The notes beneath the pieces are model-generated. The model was given only the letters and a program-made list of their open reading frames with translations. It made no database searches and was not told the origin of the DNA. From positions 1-10,082 of the forward strand of contig JAKSCF010000119.1 in NCBI GenBank assembly GCA_022360735.1: 10,082 nt of DNA, given 5' to 3'. A program made the position numbers and the translations under genes. Position 1 is the first letter of the stretch. Each line of letters begins with the position of its first letter. Below, piece after piece: positions 1 to 5,513 of this stretch. This stretch comes from Clostridia bacterium (GTDB taxonomy: Bacteria; Bacillota_A; Clostridia; Peptostreptococcales; JAAYPU01).

Positions 1-1
1 A

Positions 2-385
2 CAAAAAAAAGCTCAAAAACTACTGGTCATGCTAGGACTTGGAGATCGCATGCACCACAAACCTAACGAACTATCAGGAGGACAACAACAAAGAGTAGCA
101 ATAGCAAGAGCATTAGCAATGAAACCTCAAATCATGCTGTTTGATGAACCCACATCAGCATTGGATCCGGAAATGGTAGGAGAAGTACTGGATACCATGA
201 AAAATCTTGCTAAAGAGGGTATGACCATGGTGGTTGTTACCCATGAAATGGGATTTGCAAAAGAAGTTGGTGATCGAGTTCTGTTTATGGATGAAGGGAT
301 TATTGTAGAAAGCGGAACGCCAAAAAAGATATTTGAAAATCCTAAAAACGAAAGAACAAAGAATTTTCTGAGTAAAATATTATAG
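2..385 (+). CDS. Amino-acid ABC transporter ATP-binding protein (GlnQ/HisP type), 3' part only
   Basis: This is the C-terminal 127 residues of a cytoplasmic ATPase that powers uptake of a polar amino acid or similar small solute. The reading frame is open from base 2, so the gene begins outside the window, and the Walker A and Q-loop are not visible. In order, the visible parts are the ABC signature LSGGQQQR, Walker B with the D-loop ([13 protein letters not shown]), and the H-switch ([12 protein letters not shown]). The tail ([18 protein letters not shown]) is typical of the GlnQ/HisP/ArtP polar amino acid subfamily. The EMGFA sequence after the switch histidine favours amino acid importers over other ABC classes. 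In this family the permease and binding-protein genes normally sit upstream, which would be off the left edge. The specific substrate cannot be read from the ATPase. A strong terminator overlaps the stop codon, so this is the last gene of its operon. Confidence 0.93.
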   Translation, partial: QKKAQKLLVMLGLGDRMHHKPNELSGGQQQRVAIARALAMKPQIMLFDEPTSALDPEMVGEVLDTMKNLAKEGMTMVVVTHEMGFAKEVGDRVLFMDEGIIVESGTPKKIFENPKNERTKNFLSKIL

Positions 386-410
386 CTGGGTGGTTAACCC
401 AGCTATTTTA
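383..410 (+). terminator. Rho-independent terminator of the ABC transporter operon
   Basis: There is a perfect 9-bp stem, TAGCTGGGT (383-391) with ACCCAGCTA (397-405), around a GGTTA loop. It is followed by TTTTA and further T-rich sequence. The stem begins at the TAG stop codon itself. The next gene is convergent. On the minus strand the hairpin is followed by a weaker T-rich tract, so it may work in both directions. Confidence 0.88.
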
Positions 411-425
411 ATAGTTTTAACTTTA

Positions 426-626
426 TTAGTCTGCGGACATTCTATTGTCCCTAAATAGAAATGTAATGGCATAAATGCCTGCGATACCTACCAATGCATA
501 AATGATTCTACTGAAAGTGGATAATTGACCACCAAAAATGGTAGCTACCAAATCAAATTCAAAGAATCCAATTAGGCCCCAATTAATGGCTCCTATAATA
601 ACCAAAATAAGAACTAAATTTTTCAA
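426..626 (-). CDS. DUF378 family small membrane protein
   Basis: This 66-residue integral membrane protein is predicted to have two transmembrane helices (about residues 4-24 and 40-58) joined by a short loop, with a polar C-terminus (FRDNRMSAD). The motif GAINWGLIGFFEFDLVA (residues 12-28) is the hallmark of the DUF378 family, which includes B. subtilis YuzA. The family's function is unknown. The start codon is TTG. It is chosen because GAAAGGAAG lies 9 bases upstream and the homology begins right at the start; no better in-frame ATG exists. The gene stands alone, convergent with the ABC gene and downstream of the trkH terminator, so it probably has its own promoter. The family assignment is by motif recognition. 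Confidence 0.85.
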   Translation of the reverse strand: MKNLVLILVIIGAINWGLIGFFEFDLVATIFGGQLSTFSRIIYALVGIAGIYAITFLFRDNRMSAD

Positions 627-680
627 TTTATTTCACTTCCTTTCTAAGCACTATTCTTCCCTTAATATTCAAAAACATAC

Positions 681-715
681 AAAAAAAATTAAATACCCAA
701 AAGTATATTTAATTT
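681..715 (-). terminator. Probable rho-independent terminator after trkH (minus strand)
   Basis: Read on the minus strand, AAATTAAATA (715-706) pairs perfectly with TATTTAATTT (695-686) around a 10-base loop. A run of T follows, corresponding to the A-run beginning at 681 on the plus strand. The stem is all A/T and therefore weak, but its position about 50 bases after the trkH stop and the U-tract support a terminator. Confidence 0.55.
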
Positions 716-763
716 TTCAAAATTCTACATTTTTTTAATTAATATATATTCCGGCAGCTCAAA

Positions 764-2212
764 TTATCTTTCGGAACGCCAGAACGACGGAGAAAGAAGT
801 GTAATAATCGTAAATAATTCCAAACGACCCGCTAACATAAAAAAGGATAAAAGCAATTTTGTAGGATTGCTGAAAAATTCATAGTTTTGAGTTGCACCTA
901 CTAATTCAAATCCCGGTCCAATATTTCCTAGTGTAGCTGCTACGGAGCTGGCGGCTGTTACCATGCTGATGTCTTCTAAGGATACAATAATAGTACCAAA
1001 TACGAATAACCCCAAATATAGAGCTAAAAAGCTGGTTACGTTTGCTGTAACATCTGAAGGAATGGATCGATCATTAATTTTTAGTGGAATCATAGCCCTT
1101 GGATGAAAAATCTTTTGAAACTCTCTTTTCAGCAGTTTAATAATAAGTAAAAGACGAATTTGTTTTACGGAACCGCCTGTTGATCCCGCGCATCCCCCGG
1201 CAAACATCAAAACAAATAAGATCATTTTGCTAAAGGTGGGCCAGGTATCGAAATCTGCTGTGGCATAACCTGTAGTGGTTGTTATTGAAATAACTTGAAA
1301 GATAGATTGTTCAAGGGATTTTCCAATGGATGAGTAAATTGAACCATATACATTAATGCTGATGAGCAATATAGATCCTGCTACTATCGATAAATAGAAT
1401 CGCAGTTCTTGATCTTTAAGAAAATTTCTAAACCGGCCTTTATAAAGCTCGTAGAAAAGTGAAAAATTCATCCCCGACATTAACATGAAAAAGGATATCA
1501 CCATGTAAACATATGTACTATTGAATGCCGCAATACTTTTATTATGTGAAGAAAATCCACCGGTACCTACGGTTCCAAAAGTATGAACCAATGCATCATA
1601 CAGTGAAAGGCCGCCAAACAATAGCAGAATGGTTTCAGCGGCAGTAATAATGATATACGTCACATAAAGAATTTTTGCGGTATCTTTTATTCTGGGTGCG
1701 ATTTTGTCTGAAATGGGTCCCGGACTTTCAGCTTTAAAAATTTGAAAACCACCTGCACCCACTGCAGGAAGTAAAGCTACGGTGAAAACTAAGATACCCA
1801 TTCCACCTATCCAGTGGGTAAAAGAACGCCAGAAAAGAATGCCTTTTGGTAAGCTTTCTATGTCTGTAAGAATTGAAGCTCCGGTAGTGGTTAATCCTGA
1901 TACGGTCTCAAAAAAAGCATTGACCGGAGATGGGATAGCCCCTGAGATAATAAAAGGGAGGCATCCAAAAAAGGATGCGGCTATCCATCCAAAGGAAACG
2001 ATAGCAAATCCTTCACGTGTTTTAATGATATTAGAATCAGGTTTAATATTTTTTAATATCAAACCCGTTACGACCATTATGATGATGGTAATGACAAAAG
2101 CAAGATAGGCGCTTTCGGAATACAGTACAGAAACTAATAAAGGAAAAAGCATTAATAAAGCTTCAACGATTAGAATGCTGCCTAAAACTTTTACTACGAT
2201 TTTATGGTTCAT
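764..2212 (-). CDS. trkH: Potassium uptake protein TrkH (pore-forming subunit)
   Basis: This 482-residue polytopic membrane protein of the TrkH/KtrB superfamily forms the K+-conducting pore and works with the regulator TrkA, encoded just upstream. The four M1-P-M2 repeats show their pore loops: TTTGAS (108-113), GTVGTGGFSS (213-222), TTTTGYAT (311-318) and ATLGNIGPGFE (426-436). Other family landmarks are THWIGGMGI (132-140), the glycine-rich GGCAGSTGG intramembrane segment (339-347) and the terminal GRLELFT (462-468). The length matches the usual TrkH (about 480 residues). The start codon overlaps the trkA stop in the sequence ATGA, and GGGGAGG lies 7 bases upstream within the end of trkA, so the two are probably translationally coupled. 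No truncation or missing pore glycine is seen. Coupling to Na+ or H+ cannot be decided from the sequence. Confidence 0.96.
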   Translation of the reverse strand: MNHKIVVKVLGSILIVEALLMLFPLLVSVLYSESAYLAFVITIIIMVVTGLILKNIKPDSNIIKTREGFAIVSFGWIAASFFGCLPFIISGAIPSPVNAFFETVSGLTTTGASILTDIESLPKGILFWRSFTHWIGGMGILVFTVALLPAVGAGGFQIFKAESPGPISDKIAPRIKDTAKILYVTYIIITAAETILLLFGGLSLYDALVHTFGTVGTGGFSSHNKSIAAFNSTYVYMVISFFMLMSGMNFSLFYELYKGRFRNFLKDQELRFYLSIVAGSILLISINVYGSIYSSIGKSLEQSIFQVISITTTTGYATADFDTWPTFSKMILFVLMFAGGCAGSTGGSVKQIRLLLIIKLLKREFQKIFHPRAMIPLKINDRSIPSDVTANVTSFLALYLGLFVFGTIIVSLEDISMVTAASSVAATLGNIGPGFELVGATQNYEFFSNPTKLLLSFFMLAGRLELFTIITLLSPSFWRSER

Positions 2213-3573
2213 CGGAATAAGCCTCCCCTGCTTGGCTTAATAAATTTTTCTAATTCTTGCATGTTGGATAAATGACAAAATAAGACCACACGGTCATTAG
2301 CTTTAATTTCAGTACCCCCCGTTGGAATAATGACAGTTCTATCCCTTACAATAGAACCAATAATAATGCCGGGAGGAAGATTTATGTTTGCAATAGGCTG
2401 ATTGAGAAAGCCCATTTTATTATGTGCAATTAATTCAATAACTTCTGCTTGCCCTTGTAATAAACTGGATACTGCTACCAGCTTTCGGCCTTGGAAGAAT
2501 CTTAAGATATTGCTTGCAATAATGCTGACAGGATTAATGGCCACATTGATGCCCAGTTTTTCAATAATTTCTATATAATTTTGTCTGCTGACCTTAGAAA
2601 TAACTTGTTTAACACCATATTGACGTGCCATTAATGACAACAGTAAATTTTCTTCATCATAACCGCTTAATGCCACAAAGGCATCCATTGATGTAATATT
2701 TTCATCTTCCAGTACACTTAAGTCCGTACCGTCACCATGGATGATTAAAACGTTGTCTAAGTTCTCAGAAAGGTATTTACACCTCTCTCTTTCTACTTCG
2801 ATTATTTTGACACTGATACCAAAATCAGAAAGTTTCTTGGCTAAATAATACCCTATTTTGCCGCCGCCCATAATCATGACATTTTTTATTTTCTTTGAAG
2901 TATCATGGAGGTTATGGCTTTTTGAAAAATTTTGAATACGCTCTTTTTCGCCTATGAGATATAAAGTATCATCTTCATATAAATCAGTATTACCATCCGG
3001 AATAATAATTTTACCACTTCTGGATATGGCAACAATAAGCATATTATTAAATTTTGAAGAAATATCTTTAACTTTGTTACCTGTTAAATTCATAATATTA
3101 TTGACGTTAAATTCAATAATACCCACTCTGCCGCTAGCATAGTTTTCATTATATACCGCGTATTGTTTTACCAAATATCTAAAAATTTCATTAGAAGTTG
3201 CAAGGTCAGGATTAACGATATGGTCAATATTCATTTCTTTTTTAATGAGGCTGAGTTGTTCCACATATTCCGGGTCACGAATTCTTGCAATCGCTTTATG
3301 ACAACCGAGATTTTTGGCTATTGAACAGATGATTATATTTTTTTCATCACTTTCTGTAACGGCTACAATGAGATCATAAGTATTTATTTTCAGTTCATTC
3401 AAAGTATCAATTTTGACACCGTTTGAATTCATGGTAAGAACATCCAAATTATCATTAACTTTTTGAATGATTTGTGTATTCTTATCAATTAGAACAACAT
3501 CATGATCACCGCTAATGAGCGCTTCCGCAAGCTTATAACCTAATTTACCGGCCCCGACTATAGCTACTTTCAT
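2209..3573 (-). CDS. trkA: Trk system potassium uptake regulator TrkA (two RCK domains)
   Basis: This cytoplasmic nucleotide-binding (NAD/ATP) subunit forms the gating ring under TrkH. It has 454 residues and the tandem architecture of full-length TrkA. The first Rossmann/RCK-N domain begins at once with VAIVGAGKLGYKLAE (GxGxxG at 7-12, acidic residue in VVLIDKN near 30). An RCK-C domain follows at about 140-215. The second RCK-N has MIMGGGKIGYYLAKK (GxGxxG at 236-241), and a second RCK-C lies at about 370-450. I chose the ATG at 3573 because GAAAGGAAGAG lies immediately upstream and the family fold starts there. An upstream in-frame start at 3600 would add nine unconserved residues and leave this ribosome site inside the gene. 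It is the first gene of the trkA-trkH operon, overlapping trkH by four bases. I see no c-di-AMP riboswitch in its leader. Confidence 0.95.
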   Translation of the reverse strand: MKVAIVGAGKLGYKLAEALISGDHDVVLIDKNTQIIQKVNDNLDVLTMNSNGVKIDTLNELKINTYDLIVAVTESDEKNIIICSIAKNLGCHKAIARIRDPEYVEQLSLIKKEMNIDHIVNPDLATSNEIFRYLVKQYAVYNENYASGRVGIIEFNVNNIMNLTGNKVKDISSKFNNMLIVAISRSGKIIIPDGNTDLYEDDTLYLIGEKERIQNFSKSHNLHDTSKKIKNVMIMGGGKIGYYLAKKLSDFGISVKIIEVERERCKYLSENLDNVLIIHGDGTDLSVLEDENITSMDAFVALSGYDEENLLLSLMARQYGVKQVISKVSRQNYIEIIEKLGINVAINPVSIIASNILRFFQGRKLVAVSSLLQGQAEVIELIAHNKMGFLNQPIANINLPPGIIIGSIVRDRTVIIPTGGTEIKANDRVVLFCHLSNMQELEKFIKPSRGGLFR

Positions 3574-3689
3574 AATACTCTTCCTTTCAATGTATATCAT
3601 TTTATTATGACAAATAAGTTAACTGTTTTGTTATTTAAAATGGATCACTTCAATCAAAGATTGGTTAAAAGATTTCATAAAATAATATT

Positions 3690-3695
3690 ATTATA
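3690..3695 (-). promoter_or_regulatory. Candidate -10 box for the trkA-trkH operon
   Basis: The minus strand reads TATAAT here, a perfect -10 box about 117 bases upstream of the trkA start. No good -35 lies at 16-18 bases; TTGTGA is present but too close. In such AT-rich DNA a lone TATAAT can be chance, so this is tentative. Confidence 0.3.
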
Positions 3696-3885
3696 CTATT
3701 TTTTTCACAATATATAAACGATAAACTGTTCAAACATCAGGTAAATAATGCATAAGTAATATTATTGTTCCAAATAACAAATTAGTCAACCCTATTTTAT
3801 ACCAGTCAATATAAATTATTATATAATTACATTTCTATTAAATTCAATAGTCTATTTTGCTATATGATGCCAAATCGGTGCTTTT

Positions 3886-3903
3886 TTGTAGATTTTACTA
3901 CAA
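3886..3903. repeat. Small inverted repeat TTGTAG / CTACAA
   Basis: A 6-bp perfect stem with a 6-base loop lies about 28 bp left of the MITE-like element. It shares the 9-mer GTAGATTTT with the right arm of that element, which may be chance. It has no known role. Confidence 0.35.
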
Positions 3904-3923
3904 TAAAAATGTACAATAAAAAT
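3901..3923. repeat. 10-bp direct repeat CAATAAAAAT, 13-bp period
   Basis: Two exact copies of CAATAAAAAT (3901-3910 and 3914-3923) are separated by GTA, directly next to the left flank of the MITE-like element. They are low-complexity and have no assigned function. Confidence 0.6.
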
Positions 3924-3930
3924 AATATAA

Positions 3931-4091
3931 CCCAGATTATTCACGGAAACTACTAAAAAGGTACAAGTATTTTGGAATTTATTGATTCTATAATTTTTTT
4001 GCTGTACTTGGTTAGTACAGTAGAAAAATTATGGGAGCAAGAAAACCAAAAGACGCAGTAGATTTTTGTAGTTTATCGTGAATAATCTGGG
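3931..4091. mobile_element. MITE-like palindromic element with 15-bp terminal inverted repeats and 5-bp target duplication
   Basis: The ends are perfect inverted repeats: CCCAGATTATTCACG at 3931-3945 and its complement CGTGAATAATCTGGG at 4077-4091. Both are flanked by the direct repeat TATAA (3926-3930 and 4092-4096), as expected for a target-site duplication. The whole 161 bp is an imperfect palindrome centred on base 4011. Roughly three quarters of each arm matches the complement of the other. The centre is a strong hairpin, CTGTACT (4002-4008), loop TGGTT, AGTACAG (4014-4020), extended after a 3-base mismatch by ATAATTTTT / AAAAATTAT (3990-3998 and 4024-4032). There is no open reading frame of note inside. 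Size, inverted ends, duplication and lack of coding capacity fit a miniature inverted-repeat transposable element mobilised in trans by some DDE transposase. I cannot name the parent insertion sequence. The alternative is a structured regulatory RNA, but the direct flanking repeats favour transposition. Confidence 0.72.
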
Positions 4092-4128
4092 TATAAAGAT
4101 AATCTCTTAATAAAAAGGAGAAGTTAAG

Positions 4129-4725
4129 ATGAAAATAGAAAGACTGATTTCAGGCGGGCTGATGACTAACGGCTATTTCGTATATGATGAACGGGCTATG
4201 AAAGGGTACCTCATAGATCCGGACGGCAATCCAAAAAAATTTTTAGATCGAATTAAAACTTTGAAATTAGATTTAAAAGGTATTATATTGACCCATGGTC
4301 ATTATGACCATAGGGGGGCTGCACCGAGAATCATTGATGAATACCGCTGTGATGTCTTAATACATGAGAAAGAAGAAGGTATTCCACTTAAGATTACCAC
4401 CTATCTTAAAGACAATGATGAAGTCATATTCGGCAAAGAAACATTAAGGGTAGTCAATACTCCGGGACATACAAAAGGTTCCATATGTCTCATATCAGAG
4501 GACGGTAAAACCATCTTTACCGGAGATACCATTTTTAATGTAGATTTGGGAAGAACCGATTTAGGCAGCGGGTCATTGAGTGATATGAAAAAGAGCATAA
4601 AAAACATTGTATCTCAATGGCCTGACGATACGATGATCTACCCAGGACATGGAGATCCCTGTTCAATGGCTTTTGTAAGAAAACAAAATTGGGAATACAA
4701 CGACATTATAAATGAAAAAATATAA
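4129..4725 (+). CDS. MBL-fold metallo-hydrolase (glyoxalase II-like)
   Basis: This 198-residue soluble enzyme has the metallo-beta-lactamase fold and no signal peptide. All metal ligands of a two-zinc (or Fe/Zn) site are present: THGHYDH (H56, H58, D60, H61), H114 in NTPGHTKGS, D133 in FTGDTIF and H174 in YPGHGDPC. FTGDTIFNVDLGRTDL followed by YPGHGD is characteristic of the short hydroxyacylglutathione hydrolase-like group (YqgX/YcbL type, about 200-210 residues). This group hydrolyses thioesters but lacks the full glutathione-binding C-terminal domain of true glyoxalase II. The physiological substrate is therefore unknown. The ATG start has AAGGAG 8 bases upstream. The gene lies 37 bases to the right of the MITE-like element and may be transcribed alone or with the following small gene. 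Confidence 0.92.
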   Translation: MKIERLISGGLMTNGYFVYDERAMKGYLIDPDGNPKKFLDRIKTLKLDLKGIILTHGHYDHRGAAPRIIDEYRCDVLIHEKEEGIPLKITTYLKDNDEVIFGKETLRVVNTPGHTKGSICLISEDGKTIFTGDTIFNVDLGRTDLGSGSLSDMKKSIKNIVSQWPDDTMIYPGHGDPCSMAFVRKQNWEYNDIINEKI

Positions 4726-4767
4726 AGGTAAGTAAAAGACTATAATCTAAATACCTTCAATTACTTT

Positions 4768-4782
4768 TTGGCATAATGCCAA
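4768..4782. promoter_or_regulatory. Perfect 15-bp palindrome TTGGCA-TAA-TGCCAA (possible operator)
   Basis: Two perfect 6-bp half-sites with a 3-base centre lie in the 102-bp gap between the metallo-hydrolase and the unknown 120-residue gene, 46 bases before the latter's start. TTGGCA also resembles a -35 box, and a TATAAT lies upstream at 4741-4746. The symmetry would suit a dimeric repressor, but no regulator is identified, and no T-run follows, so it is not a terminator. Confidence 0.4.
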
Positions 4783-4827
4783 GTTCTTTCTAATAGATAT
4801 ATGATATGAAACATTTTGGAGGGCAAA

Positions 4828-5190
4828 ATGGGAAGCTGTAATATATCTATTAAAGCCGAGAACTATAAAAGAGGATTGGTATATGGAGAAATAAACGATA
4901 TGGAATTCATTGCTTTTGTTAATAAAGAAAAAAGTGATGAAGGTATCAACCCGGAGAATTTAAGATCAGGAAAAGGACGTGTTGTTAAACTATGTATTTT
5001 TCAGGACACCATTGAAGAAGAAGGTGACCCATTTAAAATGGTCTTTAAGACCAGTAGATATATTTATGCTGAATATAATGGAAAATGGGAAGTATTGAAT
5101 GTAAAATACTATGATCTTATTCAATATCTAACCCGATATTTAGAGAAAAGATATGCTTTCAGAGTCATACATGGCAATGATGAAGAATAA
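4828..5190 (+). CDS. Hypothetical protein, 120 residues, unrecognised
   Basis: I do not recognise this protein. The start at ATG 4828 is chosen because TTGGAGGG (4817-4824) is its Shine-Dalgarno site; a TTG start at 4816 would overlap that site. The product has no signal peptide or membrane helix and is acidic at the C-terminus (HGNDEE). It alternates hydrophobic and charged residues in a way that suggests mostly beta strands, and it is rich in aromatics (segments SRYIYAEYNGKWEVLNVKYY and IQYLTRYLEKRY, residues 76-108). The last part, about residues 92-110, looks helical. Only two cysteines (C4, C56) occur and there is no catalytic motif. Good codon structure, a strong ribosome site and neighbouring genes on the same strand support it being real. 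It ends 24 bases before the valS promoter, so it is not part of the valS operon. Confidence 0.75.
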   Translation: MGSCNISIKAENYKRGLVYGEINDMEFIAFVNKEKSDEGINPENLRSGKGRVVKLCIFQDTIEEEGDPFKMVFKTSRYIYAEYNGKWEVLNVKYYDLIQYLTRYLEKRYAFRVIHGNDEE

Positions 5191-5214
5191 AAATAGATAT
5201 TTTAATATCTTGCC

Positions 5215-5243
5215 TTGACCTAAGTATTGTTTTTTTATATAAT
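5215..5243 (+). promoter_or_regulatory. Sigma-A promoter of the valS T-box operon
   Basis: TTGACC (5215-5220, 5 of 6 matches to consensus) is followed by a 17-base spacer and a perfect TATAAT (5238-5243). Transcription would start near 5250, just before the T-box leader. Confidence 0.85.
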
Positions 5244-5249
5244 TTATTG

Positions 5250-5494
5250 TAAATTTCATATTGTAAAAGCAATGAAAGAGAGGAGTATACAGTTATACTT
5301 AAAGAGAACAATGCTCGCTGGCTGGAAGGCATTGAAAGGCAATGACTGTTGAAGGTAGCTCTTGAGCCTTCAAACCGAAATGATTAGGTTTGAACGGGAA
5401 ACCGTTATTTTGAATGAGTGTCGTATTAACGAAAAAAAGGTGGTACCGCGGAAACAATCTCCGTCCTTATTTTAGGGCGGAGTTTTATATTTTT
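5250..5494 (+). promoter_or_regulatory. Valine-specific T-box leader (tRNA-Val sensing riboswitch)
   Basis: This leader RNA reads the charging state of tRNA-Val and controls read-through into valS-folC. Stem I is closed by AAGAG with CTCTT (5359-5363), and inside it by ACAGT with ACTGT (5345-5349). Between them is the specifier loop, with the loop-E signatures AGTA on the 5' side and GAA on the 3' side (5351-5353). The specifier codon is GTA (5355-5357), a valine codon, matching the gene downstream. Further helices are TTCAAACC/GGTTTGAA (5369-5376 and 5387-5394) and AACGG-GAAA-CCGTT (5393-5406, a GNRA loop). The conserved T-box AAGGTGGTACCGCGG lies at 5437-5451. Its TGGT (5441-5444) pairs with the free ACCA end of tRNA-Val. 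Uncharged tRNA stabilises the antiterminator and prevents the terminator at 5459. The 5' boundary is inferred from the promoter. Confidence 0.95.
5459..5494 (+). terminator. T-box-controlled attenuator terminator
   Basis: CTCCGTCC (5459-5466) pairs with GGGCGGAG (5475-5482), including one G-U pair, around an 8-base loop, followed by TTTTATATTTT. Its 5' strand (CCG, CCTT) is also what the T-box sequence pairs with to form the antiterminator. The two structures are therefore mutually exclusive. Confidence 0.92.
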
Positions 5495-5513
5495 GCCGTT
5501 AGGAGGAAATGTG

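Larger units (their letters stand above)
3574..4128. other. Long AT-rich intergenic region between divergent trkA and the metallo-hydrolase gene
   Basis: This 555-bp gap has no credible protein-coding frame on either strand. It contains the trkA leader, a candidate minus-strand -10 box (3690-3695), a small inverted repeat CAATC-AAA-GATTG (3651-3663) in the trkA leader, a weak hairpin (3886-3903), a 10-bp direct repeat (3901-3923) and the MITE-like palindrome (3931-4091). The ribosome site of the next gene closes it (AAGGAG at 4115-4120). Between about 3720 and 3880 I see only AT-rich sequence with no clear signal. Confidence 0.7.

Noticed and set aside
538..738. 66-codon plus-strand frame overlapping the DUF378 gene
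   Set aside because: It lies antisense to a recognised family member and runs through the DUF378 ribosome site and the trkH terminator. It is low-complexity and has no ribosome site.
1782..2108. 108-codon plus-strand frame inside trkH
   Set aside because: It is the complement of conserved TrkH sequence, with no family resemblance and no ribosome site.
3574..3720. c-di-AMP (ydaO/yuaA) riboswitch in the trkA leader
   Set aside because: It was looked for because of the K+ transport context. None of the conserved core segments could be found, and the region is AT-rich with only a 5-bp hairpin.
3930..4092. Palindrome as a rho-independent terminator or CRISPR-like repeat
   Set aside because: It is far too long for a terminator and its ends are not followed by a T-run. 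There is only one unit, so no repeat-spacer pattern exists.
5195..5210. AGATAT-TTTA-ATATCT hairpin as a terminator after the unknown gene
   Set aside because: The stem is only 6 bp of mostly A/T pairs and no T-tract follows, so it is too weak to call.
5493..5513. TTG start giving valS seven extra residues
   Set aside because: These bases contain the AGGAGG ribosome site and the end of the attenuator T-tract. ATG 5514 is correctly spaced.
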